From: a virus
Virus record (IMG/VR): IMGVR_UViG_3300003324_000627
Span: 685 to 22,437 of that record
Reading direction: 5' to 3' (one strand)
Length of the DNA stretch: 21,753 nt
This document shows, one piece after another, positions 12,371 to 19,463 of the stretch. Below the pieces are notes generated by a model. The model had not been told where the DNA came from. It saw only the letters and a program-made list of their open reading frames with translations, and ran no database searches. How positions within the stretch are numbered: the stretch's first letter is position 1; the number at the start of each line of letters is the position of its first letter. Both the position numbers and the translations under genes were made by a program.

Positions 12371-13531
12371 TTATTCGGGGGTTTGCTCGGCGCCGTGATC
12401 GGTGCCTAGCTCGGCGAGCGTGTGGGTCAGGTCGCCGTCGTTTTTGCGGCGCTGGAGGAAAGCGTTGATTTGCTCGTAGTCCTCCTCGGTTAATTCGTCG
12501 AACGACCCAACACGTTGAGAGGACGGGCGGTTGAGGAGGCGGGAAACAATCAGCAAGCGACGTTCCCGGTCGTTTCCATACACCCCACCGTCACGCAATA
12601 GTGCGAATAGGCGGTTGCGTTGCTGCTGCAATGTTGGCCGAGGTAGGCCCCCCTCCGGCTCAAACTCCGATTCATGGTCGGGCTCTGGCTCTGGCTCGGC
12701 TGCGAGTTCCGGGGTGTTCGCCACCGCGGCTTTGAACTGCTTGACCCGCTCCCCGGCCTCGGCGATTTTGTTCAATAAATCCCGATCGTTGGGGAACATG
12801 CCTTTCGCCATGTCGTACAACTGGCGGAGCTTGTCCACGTCCTGCGTGCGGACCGCTTTGTGAATCAGGTCATCCCAATCTGGGGCCGGTGTCTTGTCGA
12901 CGCGCTCCGACTCGATAACCACCGGTCCGGCCTGTGGATTGCTGAGGTGCTGGAGTTCCTCGTCGATGTAGACACCCCGCAAACTCCGCGGGAACGCCTT
13001 ACGCCGCGCGAGCGCCTCCGCGCATTTCCCCAACTGCCCCGCTGGGCGGTTCGCCCACATCGCGGTGGGCTTACCATCCTTTTTCGTTTGCACATACTCG
13101 CGGTAGTGCGCGGTCGCCCGAATCGGGTGTTCCCAATCCTTGCGGAACACGGTGAATCGCGCCGCGACCGGTGGCTCATCGGACAGCCACACGTCTCGCC
13201 ATTCACCGTCCGGGCCGCACCACTCCGGGCCCTCAATACCAGCGTATTCGGGGTGCTCCTCACTCTTGGAACGGAACCCGTCGATGGCGACCTGGATCGT
13301 CCACTTTTTGCGACCGGACTCAGGGTCCCACCGGCCGATCATGTAAATCTCTTTATTGAACGGGTCGAGGCGCATCCGCTGCGCGACGTGCAGGAACACA
13401 AGCTGGTCACCCAACGGGGCGTCCCCGACGCCTAATTGCGCGAGGGCGGCTTTTTGTGGTTCGGTCCACTCGGTTTGGTCGGCGCGTAACGCGAGTGTGC
13501 CACCGGATGTTGGTACGTCATTGCTGGTCAC
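12371..13531 (-). CDS. recT: RecT/Bet-type single-strand annealing protein
   Basis: A 386-aa protein. The N-terminal two-thirds match the RecT/Bet recombinase family: QLVFLHVAQRMRLDPFNKEI, then GRKKWTIQVAIDGFRSKSEE, then HPEYAGIEGPEW. A later conserved GKCAEALARRKAFPRSLRGV and YIDEEL follow. The protein anneals complementary single strands made by the partner exonuclease, supporting phage recombination. A C-terminal extension has an acidic Glu/Pro linker (EPEPEPDHESEFEPEG) and a helical end, longer than a minimal RecT and perhaps for SSB or partner contact. The GTG start overlaps the YqaJ stop as GTGA, so the exonuclease and annealase are coupled. Confidence 0.9.
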   Translation of the reverse strand: MTSNDVPTSGGTLALRADQTEWTEPQKAALAQLGVGDAPLGDQLVFLHVAQRMRLDPFNKEIYMIGRWDPESGRKKWTIQVAIDGFRSKSEEHPEYAGIEGPEWCGPDGEWRDVWLSDEPPVAARFTVFRKDWEHPIRATAHYREYVQTKKDGKPTAMWANRPAGQLGKCAEALARRKAFPRSLRGVYIDEELQHLSNPQAGPVVIESERVDKTPAPDWDDLIHKAVRTQDVDKLRQLYDMAKGMFPNDRDLLNKIAEAGERVKQFKAAVANTPELAAEPEPEPDHESEFEPEGGLPRPTLQQQRNRLFALLRDGGVYGNDRERRLLIVSRLLNRPSSQRVGSFDELTEEDYEQINAFLQRRKNDGDLTHTLAELGTDHGAEQTPE

Positions 13532-14529
13532 GCGTCTTGCCAGCCTTTCACAACGTGAATGCGGCGGTGGGTGCCGCGTTTGATGTATTGGTTCCAGATT
13601 TCGGGGTGATCTGATTCCAGAGAAAGGTCCACGCTGGGGTTGTTGTTATAGGTTTTCAGCGTGACGACGGGTCGCTCCCCGACGAGGAGCGCTTCGGCGT
13701 CACCGATTTCCGCTTTGAGCGCCCGGTCGATTTCTTTGCACCGGTCCGCGGCGGCTTTCTCCGCCGCTTTCAGTTCGGCCCGCTCCGTGAGCATCATCCG
13801 CAGGTAAGCCGGCCACGCTGCGTCCACACTGGAACCCGGCGTTTCCGCTGGCCAGCGCAGCGCGATTTCCTCGTCGGTGATCGTGTCCAGATCCACCGGC
13901 GGTGGCTGGTCAGCGATGACGTAGTGGTCCCACCAGAACTTGGCCCGGTGCGTCATCCGCTGTATGAGCGCCTCGTCCCGCTCATACGGGCCCCGTATCA
14001 TGGGTTCCTGGTCGAGGGCGTAGGCCGCGAACCAGCAACGGGTGCGGCCAGTGACCATCAGCTGCCACTGGGCTTGGACCCAGGCGTGGCGGGCGACCTG
14101 CCCGTCGCGCCACTCCTTCGCGACCTTCGCGAAGGCGCCGATCGTTTTGACCTCAAGGACCCCACCGTCTTCGGTGAGCCTGTCTGGGGTGGCCCGCAGA
14201 AATGGTGTGTCTTTGCGTTCCACCAACCCGCAGCGGCGAACCCCGAGCTTGGTGCGGTCGGCGAAAAACTCAACAACGTGGGGTTCTAGCCAGATGCCCC
14301 GGCGCATCGCCTCGGTTTGCTGCTCGTGATCGATCCGGCCGGTTTTGTCCAGCCACAACTTGTATTCCGAGTCGTCCGGGTGACCCACACCCATCAGCAA
14401 GGCCGCGTCCGACGAGCCGAGACCCTTGCGGCGCTGCTCCAGCCACGCCTGCCGATCGGCGTCGGCGGGTAACACCAGCTGCGCATCGGGCAGCGCCCAC
14501 CGATTCGCCGGCCGGATCCTCACGGTCAC
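13528..14529 (-). CDS. YqaJ-type phage recombination exonuclease
   Basis: A 333-aa protein of the YqaJ viral recombinase family (lambda-exonuclease/RecE fold). Visible motifs in order are R33 and GLGSSDAAL (37-45), EPHVVEFFA (E82), LRATPDRL (D116), GVLEVKTI with E126 and K128, and WVQAQWQLMVTG with glutamines. Together these form the PD-(D/E)XK nuclease site. It resects double-strand ends to feed the RecT-like annealase encoded next. A coiled, Ala/Lys-rich helix (RAELKAAEKAAADRCKEID) and a C-terminal beta part follow. The GTG at 14529 overlaps the previous stop as GTGA. A GTG two codons later is possible. Confidence 0.9.
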   Translation of the reverse strand: MTVRIRPANRWALPDAQLVLPADADRQAWLEQRRKGLGSSDAALLMGVGHPDDSEYKLWLDKTGRIDHEQQTEAMRRGIWLEPHVVEFFADRTKLGVRRCGLVERKDTPFLRATPDRLTEDGGVLEVKTIGAFAKVAKEWRDGQVARHAWVQAQWQLMVTGRTRCWFAAYALDQEPMIRGPYERDEALIQRMTHRAKFWWDHYVIADQPPPVDLDTITDEEIALRWPAETPGSSVDAAWPAYLRMMLTERAELKAAEKAAADRCKEIDRALKAEIGDAEALLVGERPVVTLKTYNNNPSVDLSLESDHPEIWNQYIKRGTHRRIHVVKGWQDA

Positions 14530-14963
14530 GGCGCGCCCACCATGTTCAACGTGGTGGCCACCACATCCAGCAACGCGGCCACGTTGTAGGTCCACTCGCG
14601 CTCGTCGGTGCAGGAATTGCACAGCGCTGCGCACGCTTCGTCGTCCCGCGCCCCCCACGCGGCGATGAACCGCCCAGCCCACCGAACCTCCGGCGGGGTC
14701 TGATCCACGTCGCTGGTTTCACCGTCGCTGTCCACGAACAGCGGCATCACCACCGCACCCGGCCCGGGAATCCCCCCGTAATGCAGCAGCAGGGTGTCCG
14801 CGAGCCCGCACAGCAGCGTTTGGATCCCGGGCCCGTCGAACCGGTTCTCGATCTCTTTGACGGTTTGACCAGCGCTGACCCAGTCCCCAGCGCGCGCGCA
14901 CGCCAGGGCCCGGGAGGACAACTCGACCGCTTGCTGAAAATCGGCGGGACTGAACTCGGTCAC
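14526..14963 (-). CDS. Conserved phage hypothetical protein
   Basis: A 145-aa mainly helical, acidic protein: FSPADFQQAVELSSRALACA, then GQTVKEIENRFDGPGIQTLL, then AGRFIAAWGARDDEACAALC and a C-terminal VAALLDVVATTLNMVG. Three cysteines lie close together near C114-C120. No named family is recognised. The GTG start has GGGGAG seven bases upstream, and the end overlaps the YqaJ gene by 4 bases. An accessory role in recombination is possible from position alone. Confidence 0.65.
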   Translation of the reverse strand: MTEFSPADFQQAVELSSRALACARAGDWVSAGQTVKEIENRFDGPGIQTLLCGLADTLLLHYGGIPGPGAVVMPLFVDSDGETSDVDQTPPEVRWAGRFIAAWGARDDEACAALCNSCTDEREWTYNVAALLDVVATTLNMVGAP

Positions 14964-14966
14964 CGA

Positions 14967-15248
14967 TTACTCCCCAAAGAGATGCTGGTGAGGCGCCGGC
15001 CGATCCGGGCCCAGGACGGTGGTGCGCCGGTACCGGTCGGCATGCGGGCACGTCGCGAAGTGACTGCGGTGCAGCGGTTGACCCGGTTCGGAATCGACAC
15101 GCGCCACGGAACGGGCGGTGGGTAGTTGCGGATCACCGTCGAGGATGAAATTCCCGTCAGTGGCCGGGTGCGCGTCCACCGGCATGCGCTTGCCGGTGTC
15201 GGTGCGGCACCAAATGATCTCGGCGCCACACGAGGCGCAGGTGGTCAC
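14967..15248 (-). CDS. Zinc-binding phage protein
   Basis: A 93-aa protein beginning at the GTG (15246-15248), which overlaps the preceding stop as GTGA. The family pattern common in actinophages is evident: TTCASCGAEIIWCRTDTGKR, then MPVDAHPATDGNFIL, and a later HFATCPHADRYRR. The C-x2-C and C-x-H pairs would bind one zinc. Function is unknown, and such proteins are usually placed among recombination and replication genes as here. Alternative upstream GTG codons add only a few residues. Confidence 0.7.
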   Translation of the reverse strand: MTTCASCGAEIIWCRTDTGKRMPVDAHPATDGNFILDGDPQLPTARSVARVDSEPGQPLHRSHFATCPHADRYRRTTVLGPDRPAPHQHLFGE

Positions 15249-15418
15249 CGAACCCACCCCGTGACGAGGAGACGAATCCGTGCCCAGGTGCGAGTCCACC
15301 AGCTACCGGTGATCCGTTCCTTGATCACGATCGGGAAGCGGCGGCGACGTCGAACAGGCTCGCGGCCTTCCCGGATCAGCAGTTCGTTCACCGGCTTCGA
15401 CCGGTCCTGGGCGCTCAC
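15245..15418 (-). CDS. Small basic hypothetical protein
   Basis: A 57-aa protein starting at the GTG (15416-15418) within a GTGA overlap with the ParB-like gene, and ending in another GTGA overlap. It is very basic (EPVRRRRRFPIVIKER, then WWTRTWARIRLLVTGWVR) with a Trp-rich amphipathic end. This suggests binding to nucleic acid or to the inner face of the membrane. No homology is recognised. The double overlap is the main support. Confidence 0.55.
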   Translation of the reverse strand: MSAQDRSKPVNELLIREGREPVRRRRRFPIVIKERITGSWWTRTWARIRLLVTGWVR

Positions 15419-16278
15419 GCCGCACCCCACTCCGGCAGCCGGTTGGCTCCCTGCCGGCGCTTGTTGATCAGGTTCACGAGGATCTCGGCCATCGCGTCGG
15501 ACACTCGCCCACCGCGGATATCGCGCAGTGCCTTGGCCTTCCCGATCAACCCGAGTGGGCCGCCTTCGAGTTTCGCCAGTTCGGTGACGAGCTTCGGCAT
15601 GTCCAGGCGCGGGTGTTTACGCAGCAGCGCACCCATCCCGGACACGACTTCCGCGCGCAAGGCGTTGGAGTCGTGGCCCCACGCGGCGGTGGCGATCCGG
15701 ATCAGCGAATCGCAGGTTTCCCGGTCGCCGCCATCACGCGCCCGGTACACGTTCTCCAGCGCGCTGACCGCGAAAAATGAGCCCCTGGCGCCGGATTTGC
15801 GGATCGACCAGCCGTGCGCGTGGAGCAGCCCGGCCAGCTCGCACGCGATCGGGTCACCCTCCACGATCCGAACCCGGAATCTGTCGAGGATCTGCACTTG
15901 CCGGGTGTTGTTGAGCCGGCGGAACATTGCGGCTTCCTCTGCGCGGGACAGCCCTTCCCACAGCACGCAGGTGACGGGCTTGTCGGCGCGGCCGATGACT
16001 TTCAGCGCGGCGATACGGTGCTGGCCGTCAATAATGTGGTGCGTCCCGTCGTTGCGCTTGGAGACGTGGATCACGCCCAGGGCCTCGGGTTCGAAATCGC
16101 CGGCGATCGAGGCGACCCGCACGCCGTCCTCGGGGCGCTGAACCTGTGGGTCCACCGACAGCAGCGATGGCTGGATTTGGGTGACGGTGTGCGTTGCCGA
16201 GGGTGGTGCCCCCGCCAGGGCCGACCGTGCCACGGTCGGCGGCCTTGGTGTGGGCCTATACGTCGTGGTGCTGTTCAT
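15415..16278 (-). CDS. ParB-like protein with DGQHR motif
   Basis: A 287-aa protein. After a disordered 30-residue start it has a ParB/Srx-like fold segment: LGVIHVSKRNDGTHHIIDGQ with the DGQHR box at 84-88, then RIAALKVIG and CVLWEGLSRAEEAAMFRRLN. This matches an actinophage group usually annotated as a ParB-like nuclease. The helical C-terminal half (FFAVSALENVYRARDG, LVTELAKLEGGPLG) is conserved in the same group. It may bind or process DNA or regulate early genes, and partition is not implied. ATG at 16278 has AAGGAG seven bases upstream and lies 23 bp inside the preceding ParB-like gene. Confidence 0.8.
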   Translation of the reverse strand: MNSTTTYRPTPRPPTVARSALAGAPPSATHTVTQIQPSLLSVDPQVQRPEDGVRVASIAGDFEPEALGVIHVSKRNDGTHHIIDGQHRIAALKVIGRADKPVTCVLWEGLSRAEEAAMFRRLNNTRQVQILDRFRVRIVEGDPIACELAGLLHAHGWSIRKSGARGSFFAVSALENVYRARDGGDRETCDSLIRIATAAWGHDSNALRAEVVSGMGALLRKHPRLDMPKLVTELAKLEGGPLGLIGKAKALRDIRGGRVSDAMAEILVNLINKRRQGANRLPEWGAA

Positions 16279-17155
16279 TGCTACGCTCCTTGAGCTGGGT
16301 CAACAGTTGGCGGTAAGAGCGGGCTCGCCGGGACAGGTCGCGTATCCACTGCGCGGCCTGTTCTGGTGTGATGGCGGGATCAAGGCCGGCGTCGGCGGCG
16401 GACACGACCACCGCGAGGGCATCGAAGGAATCCGCCATCGCCCGTAGCGCCGGCTCCTGCACATGCCGGTAGCGGGCTTCCCGGCGAGACGCCGGGGACC
16501 CGGGGGTGGGACCTTCGTGATCACCACGCCACCCGGGGCGGGCGATCAGTTTGGGGTCCCCACCGGCTCGGACTCGGTCGCAGAACCGGTCCTGCTGCGC
16601 GGCGGGGAACCCCGCGACCCGGGCGGCGGTGGTTAGCGCCACCTGGCCCGCGGCGGTGAGATCAACCAGGCTGGTGGTTCCGGTGCGCACCACCGTTTTC
16701 GCCCGGTTCATGGAGCCCATCGACACGTCGCACAGCTCCTGCGCTTGGCGCGCGTTGGGCCGGCGATGTTCGTGGGGGTTGCCCAGGGCGATCGTCGCGG
16801 CGACTATTGCCCTGGCGTTCATGTCCGGTAGCCGGGGCAAGTTGCAGGCGATCGCGTAACGCCACGGGTCGCCCACCAGCACCCGAAACCTGGGTTGGAC
16901 ACCGAGTTCGCGGCAGGCGCGAAGCCGGGCCCGGCCGTCGAGGATCGCGCCGTCGGTGGTGACTACAACCGCCTCGACGAGACCGTGTTCGGCGATGTCA
17001 GCTTTAAGGGCCGCATACGCCGCCCCAGTGACCTGGGGAAATACCATCGCCGCGGGGTGCACCCGAGCCGGGTCAACCTCGGCGACCATTTCCCGGGGTG
17101 CGCGCACGGTGGCGCCCGCCGGGCTTGCGACCGCTGTGGTTTCCACCGAGGTCAT
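16256..17155 (-). CDS. ParB N-terminal-domain protein with HTH
   Basis: A 299-aa protein. Residues about 25-110 form a ParB-like N-terminal domain (VHPAAMVFPQVTGAAYAALK, IAEHGLVEAVVVTTDGAILD). GRARLRAC sits where chromosomal ParB has GERRLRA or GHRR, and this box holds the CTP- and phosphate-contact residues in that family. A helical DNA-binding part follows (NARQAQELCDVSMGSMNRAK) and a charged C-terminal helix (SRRARSYRQLLTQLKER). It differs in motif from the neighbouring DGQHR protein, so the two are probably not recent duplicates. No ParA gene is present in the window. The ATG overlaps the previous stop as ATGA. Confidence 0.8.
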   Translation of the reverse strand: MTSVETTAVASPAGATVRAPREMVAEVDPARVHPAAMVFPQVTGAAYAALKADIAEHGLVEAVVVTTDGAILDGRARLRACRELGVQPRFRVLVGDPWRYAIACNLPRLPDMNARAIVAATIALGNPHEHRRPNARQAQELCDVSMGSMNRAKTVVRTGTTSLVDLTAAGQVALTTAARVAGFPAAQQDRFCDRVRAGGDPKLIARPGWRGDHEGPTPGSPASRREARYRHVQEPALRAMADSFDALAVVVSAADAGLDPAITPEQAAQWIRDLSRRARSYRQLLTQLKERSNEQHHDV

Positions 17156-17451
17156 GGCCGTGGGCGGCCCAGGTACAGGCCAACGCAACCGGTAGTGACC
17201 AGCACCGTGCCGGCCAACATGACCAGCAGCAACCCGACGTTCACGTTGCCGTAGCCCAGGGCGTAACCGAACACGCCCCAACCGGCCACGGTGACTGCCA
17301 CGGCGAGCCCCGCGAACACTAGAAACGCGCCATAGAGCGATCGGCTGACCTCGAATGGCGGCATTTCCCGCAGGGGTCCCACGTCGGCGATCCACCGCTC
17401 GAAACGCGGGTCGTCGTCGGGGGGCGGGGGGCCGATGGGTTCAGTGGTCAT
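17152..17451 (-). CDS. Small two-helix membrane protein
   Basis: A 99-aa protein with an acidic, proline-rich N-terminus (EPIGPPPPDDDPRFERWIAD) and two hydrophobic segments, LYGAFLVFAGLAVAVTVAGW and VNVGLLLVMLAGTVLVTTGC, ending LGRPRP. ATG at 17451 overlaps the preceding stop as ATGA and its own stop overlaps the ParB-like start. No family is recognised. Its position early in the leftward operon suggests immediate-early expression. Confidence 0.65.
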   Translation of the reverse strand: MTTEPIGPPPPDDDPRFERWIADVGPLREMPPFEVSRSLYGAFLVFAGLAVAVTVAGWGVFGYALGYGNVNVGLLLVMLAGTVLVTTGCVGLYLGRPRP

Positions 17452-17882
17452 CGCGCACCCCCCGCCGCGACCGCGCGCAGGTGCTCGGCGCTGGTTCGCC
17501 ACACCACCGGGTCCGGGATGTTCGGGTCACCCAGCGAAGTCAGCAACGCGTCTTTCGCGGCGTCGTAGATCCACGCGTCGATCACGACTTCTGGTCCGCC
17601 AGTGGCGCCGACACCCCCACTTGCGGTGACACTGGCTGCGCGGCCGCCGGTGTCGCGGACCTCGATCACTGATCCGGGTAGCTCGTCGGCGAGATCAGCG
17701 AGGGCGCCGAGGGCTTCGAATCCGCCTGGGCTGAGTTGCACCTCGACGGTGCCGTCGTCGGCTAGGTAGACCTGTTCTGTGGGGATGTTGGGGTGCTGGG
17801 TGGCCCAATCGAGGAGCCAACGCAACCCTTTGACCAGCGTGCCAGCGGCGGCGAATGGCTGGGTCACAACGGACATGGGCAT
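17448..17882 (-). CDS. Hypothetical protein, first gene after the excisionase
   Basis: A 144-aa acidic protein. The start (TQPFAAAGTLVKGLRWLLDW) is helical, then come short beta strands (EQVYLADDGTVEVQLSPGGF, VIEVRDTGGRAA) and a C-terminal helix (AWIYDAAKDALLTSLG). No known family is seen. The ATG at 17882 has GAAGG nine bases upstream, and an in-frame ATG two codons later is possible. It is separated from the excisionase by 103 bp containing an unusual set of inverted repeats, so it may have its own regulated promoter. Confidence 0.65.
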   Translation of the reverse strand: MPMSVVTQPFAAAGTLVKGLRWLLDWATQHPNIPTEQVYLADDGTVEVQLSPGGFEALGALADLADELPGSVIEVRDTGGRAASVTASGGVGATGGPEVVIDAWIYDAAKDALLTSLGDPNIPDPVVWRTSAEHLRAVAAGGAR

Positions 17883-17927
17883 GGGTCATCGCCTTCTTGT
17901 GGGGAATGGGGAATGGCGAAAGAGTGG

Positions 17928-17961
17928 CTTGGACGGGTTAGGTGTCCAAGATTGTTGGACA
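17928..17961. repeat. Three alternating inverted half-sites (cttggac family)
   Basis: cttggac (17928-17934), tgtccaag (17943-17950) and ttggaca (17955-17961) form two overlapping inverted repeats. tgtccaa/ttggaca is a perfect 7-bp stem with a 5-base loop, and cttggac/gtccaag is a second 7-bp stem. The same ttggaca also overlaps the excisionase start codon (18221-18227). This layout fits either competing RNA hairpins (attenuator) or repeated binding sites for a dimeric regulator in the gap between excisionase and the first operon gene. Confidence 0.55.
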
Positions 17962-17985
17962 GTCAGGGCATGCCAAAGACGCCGG

Positions 17986-18228
17986 TTAGGACGCGCGACG
18001 CTCCGAGCCGAGCTGGGCTCGCTCCCGGATCCAGGCGGTGAGCCCGGCCTGTGGATAGCGGCGGGTGGCCTTCGCGATCTGCACAAACGGTGGACCTTCG
18101 CCCTCGCGGGCCCACCGACGCAGGGTTTCGTTGTCGACCTGGAGACGGTCGGCGACTTCCCTGGGCGTCAGCCACGGCCCGGCCAGGAGGTCGTCGTGGC
18201 CGCTGTCGTGTCTAACATCATTGGACAT
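17986..18228 (-). CDS. xis: Excisionase-like MerR-type HTH protein
   Basis: An 80-aa protein with one winged helix-turn-helix of the HTH_17/excisionase type: WLTPREVADRLQVDNETLRR, WAREGEGPPFVQIAKATRR and a closing YPQAGLTAWIRERAQ. In temperate phages such proteins bend attachment-site DNA for excision or act as a Cro-like regulator. It is the first gene of the leftward early region and faces the plus-strand cassette across a shared control region, so a dual regulatory role is plausible. The ATG at 18228 is 2-4 nt from the predicted transcription start, so its mRNA may be nearly leaderless. Confidence 0.8.
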   Translation of the reverse strand: MSNDVRHDSGHDDLLAGPWLTPREVADRLQVDNETLRRWAREGEGPPFVQIAKATRRYPQAGLTAWIRERAQLGSERRAS

Positions 18229-18236
18229 GACGCAGA

Positions 18237-18265
18237 GTCCTACACCGGTTACCGTGCGTTGTCAA
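18237..18265 (-). promoter_or_regulatory. Leftward early promoter, near-leaderless
   Basis: On the minus strand a perfect -35 TTGACA (18260-18265), a 17-bp spacer and a -10 TAGGAC (18237-18242), preceded by TG, give a convincing sigma-A promoter. The predicted start lies about 7 bases beyond the -10, within a few bases of the excisionase ATG (18226-18228). This is the best promoter I can see in the window and probably drives the leftward early region. Confidence 0.7.
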
Positions 18266-18294
18266 ATAGGCTGTGGGCGACCGTGGGACTGTGT

Positions 18295-18342
18295 GTGATC
18301 ACGGCTCGTTGTTAGGATCCTCACGGGTTGGTCGACATGTCG
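18295..18342 (+). promoter_or_regulatory. Rightward promoter element and palindromic operators
   Basis: Two perfect palindromes flank a -10-like taggat (18313-18318, preceded by gt): gtgatcac at 18295-18302 and cgacatgtcg at 18333-18342. A weak tgtgtg at 18290-18295 sits at the correct 17-bp distance for a -35. The arrangement suggests the promoter of the plus-strand cassette, with regulator sites overlapping and following it. The 5' leader would be about 90 nt. Confidence 0.45.
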
Positions 18343-18412
18343 GGGCTTCATGCCGGTCACCCCGCGCACTGAAGGCTGCCGACGATCCGGGGCGAAATGA
18401 GGACGTTGAAAC

Positions 18413-18991
18413 GTGGCGGCACCAGACACAGACCACACCAGCAATGACGACAATGGCGGCTGTGGCCGCGGCCGGCTCCGGCGGGCTCTCCTCGACGCCG
18501 GCGTATCAACAACCACTGAGGGCACACAAGCGGCGAGTACCCGCAGATTCTCCGTCCGGTACTTGGCGGAGCTATGCGATAATGCGATTTCACCGTCGGC
18601 GTGGGCGCTGCTGGTGGCGGCGCTGAAACCGGGCGCCAAGGTGTCGGTGATTTCGCCAGACAAGCTGCGCATCATCGTTGACACAGTCCAACTCGCCCAC
18701 AAGCGCGCGGGAACGCGGACTGATATCACATACGAGAAAGCGGCGCAAGCCCACCTCGCCGATTTGGGTTATTTTCAATCCCCTGGCTATGAAAACCTCA
18801 AGTCCGGCGAGTCACCTGTCGATGTCATGGTGAGTCTGGTAATGGGCTTGCCGGACTCTGACCAAACGCAGGCGCTGCTCGACGTTGTGCAGCTGATTTT
18901 GAGTACCCGCCCCAGGGAGGAGCGCGTCCAATTCCTCCAACAAATCATCGGGGACATGTGGGCGGGACCACTGCCGGGGGGCAGGGAGTAG
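18413..18991 (+). CDS. Unknown protein in repressor position
   Basis: A 192-aa protein transcribed away from the excisionase, the place where temperate actinophages usually keep their immunity repressor. The first 45 residues are Arg/Thr/Ser-rich (GRGRLRRALLDAGVSTTTEG) and look disordered. The rest is helical: VRYLAELCDNAISPSAWALL, then KLRIIVDTVQLAHKRAG, then TYEKAAQAHLADLGY, and two long C-terminal helices (LLDVVQLILSTRPREERVQF). No clear helix-turn-helix or integrase-like signature is visible. The GTG at 18413 has GAGGA eight bases upstream. It may be a novel repressor or a lysogenic-conversion protein. The assignment is positional only. Confidence 0.6.
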   Translation: MAAPDTDHTSNDDNGGCGRGRLRRALLDAGVSTTTEGTQAASTRRFSVRYLAELCDNAISPSAWALLVAALKPGAKVSVISPDKLRIIVDTVQLAHKRAGTRTDITYEKAAQAHLADLGYFQSPGYENLKSGESPVDVMVSLVMGLPDSDQTQALLDVVQLILSTRPREERVQFLQQIIGDMWAGPLPGGRE

Positions 18992-19240
18992 ATGACACCA
19001 ACAGACCGGGTACACCAGTCCGCGCTGACCGCTGACGGCTACGCGTTTCGCCTGGGCGAGGAAACACGCGTGCGCGTCAACACTGAGCTGCCCTACTGGG
19101 CTCGAACCGCCGCAGTCAGGGAACTCTTACGCGCCGTACGATCCACCGAAGATCCCTTCGCTAGCGCCGTGCTCCCCCCCGGGAGCGCGCTCACCCTGCC
19201 GGCGCAGCGCGGTGTGCGACAAATCCGGCCGCGAACATAA
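18992..19240 (+). CDS. Hypothetical protein
   Basis: An 82-aa protein whose ATG follows the previous TAG directly, with AGGGAG four bases upstream. The N-terminal half is polar with short strands (ADGYAFRLGEETRVRVNTEL), then a helix (ARTAAVRELLRAVRST) and a Pro/Gly-rich tail. No family is recognised. Its place between the 192-aa protein and the 55-aa basic protein, without gaps, shows a three-gene operon that is probably expressed in the lysogen. Confidence 0.55.
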   Translation: MTPTDRVHQSALTADGYAFRLGEETRVRVNTELPYWARTAAVRELLRAVRSTEDPFASAVLPPGSALTLPAQRGVRQIRPRT

Positions 19241-19408
19241 ATGCGCCGACGGCGAATCGCACGGAGCTGGGACGAAAACGACGCCTACACCGGGTGGCGC
19301 CGCTACCTGCGCTGGCAGCGTGGCGAGCTGGCGAAAATTAAGCGGCGCACCCACCGGCGGGAACGCCGCGAAGGCCACCAAGAAATCACCGAACAGCTCG
19401 ACGACTAA
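19241..19408 (+). CDS. 55-aa basic phage protein (WRRYLRW / KRRTHRRERRE type)
   Basis: A 55-codon gene starting at the ATG that follows the previous TAA directly. The product has RSWDENDAYTGWRRYLRWQR followed by GELAKIKRRTHRRERREG and an acidic end. This matches a very common small actinophage protein pattern (acidic DE box, WRxYxxW, then a basic KRRxxRRERR segment). Function is unknown, and the charge pattern suggests nucleic-acid binding. There is no separate ribosome site, so translation probably depends on the upstream gene. It ends the plus-strand unit 55 bp before the convergent phosphoesterase gene. Confidence 0.75.
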   Translation: MRRRRIARSWDENDAYTGWRRYLRWQRGELAKIKRRTHRRERREGHQEITEQLDD

Positions 19409-19463
19409 CTGGGATCCGGCGGCGTTCGATCATCACTTGGCGTCTCACTGCCGGGGATTCGGG

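Noticed and set aside
19409-19463. Terminator between the convergent genes
   Set aside because: Only a weak 5-bp stem (ccggc 19416-19420 with gccgg 19450-19454) is visible, which is too little to call.
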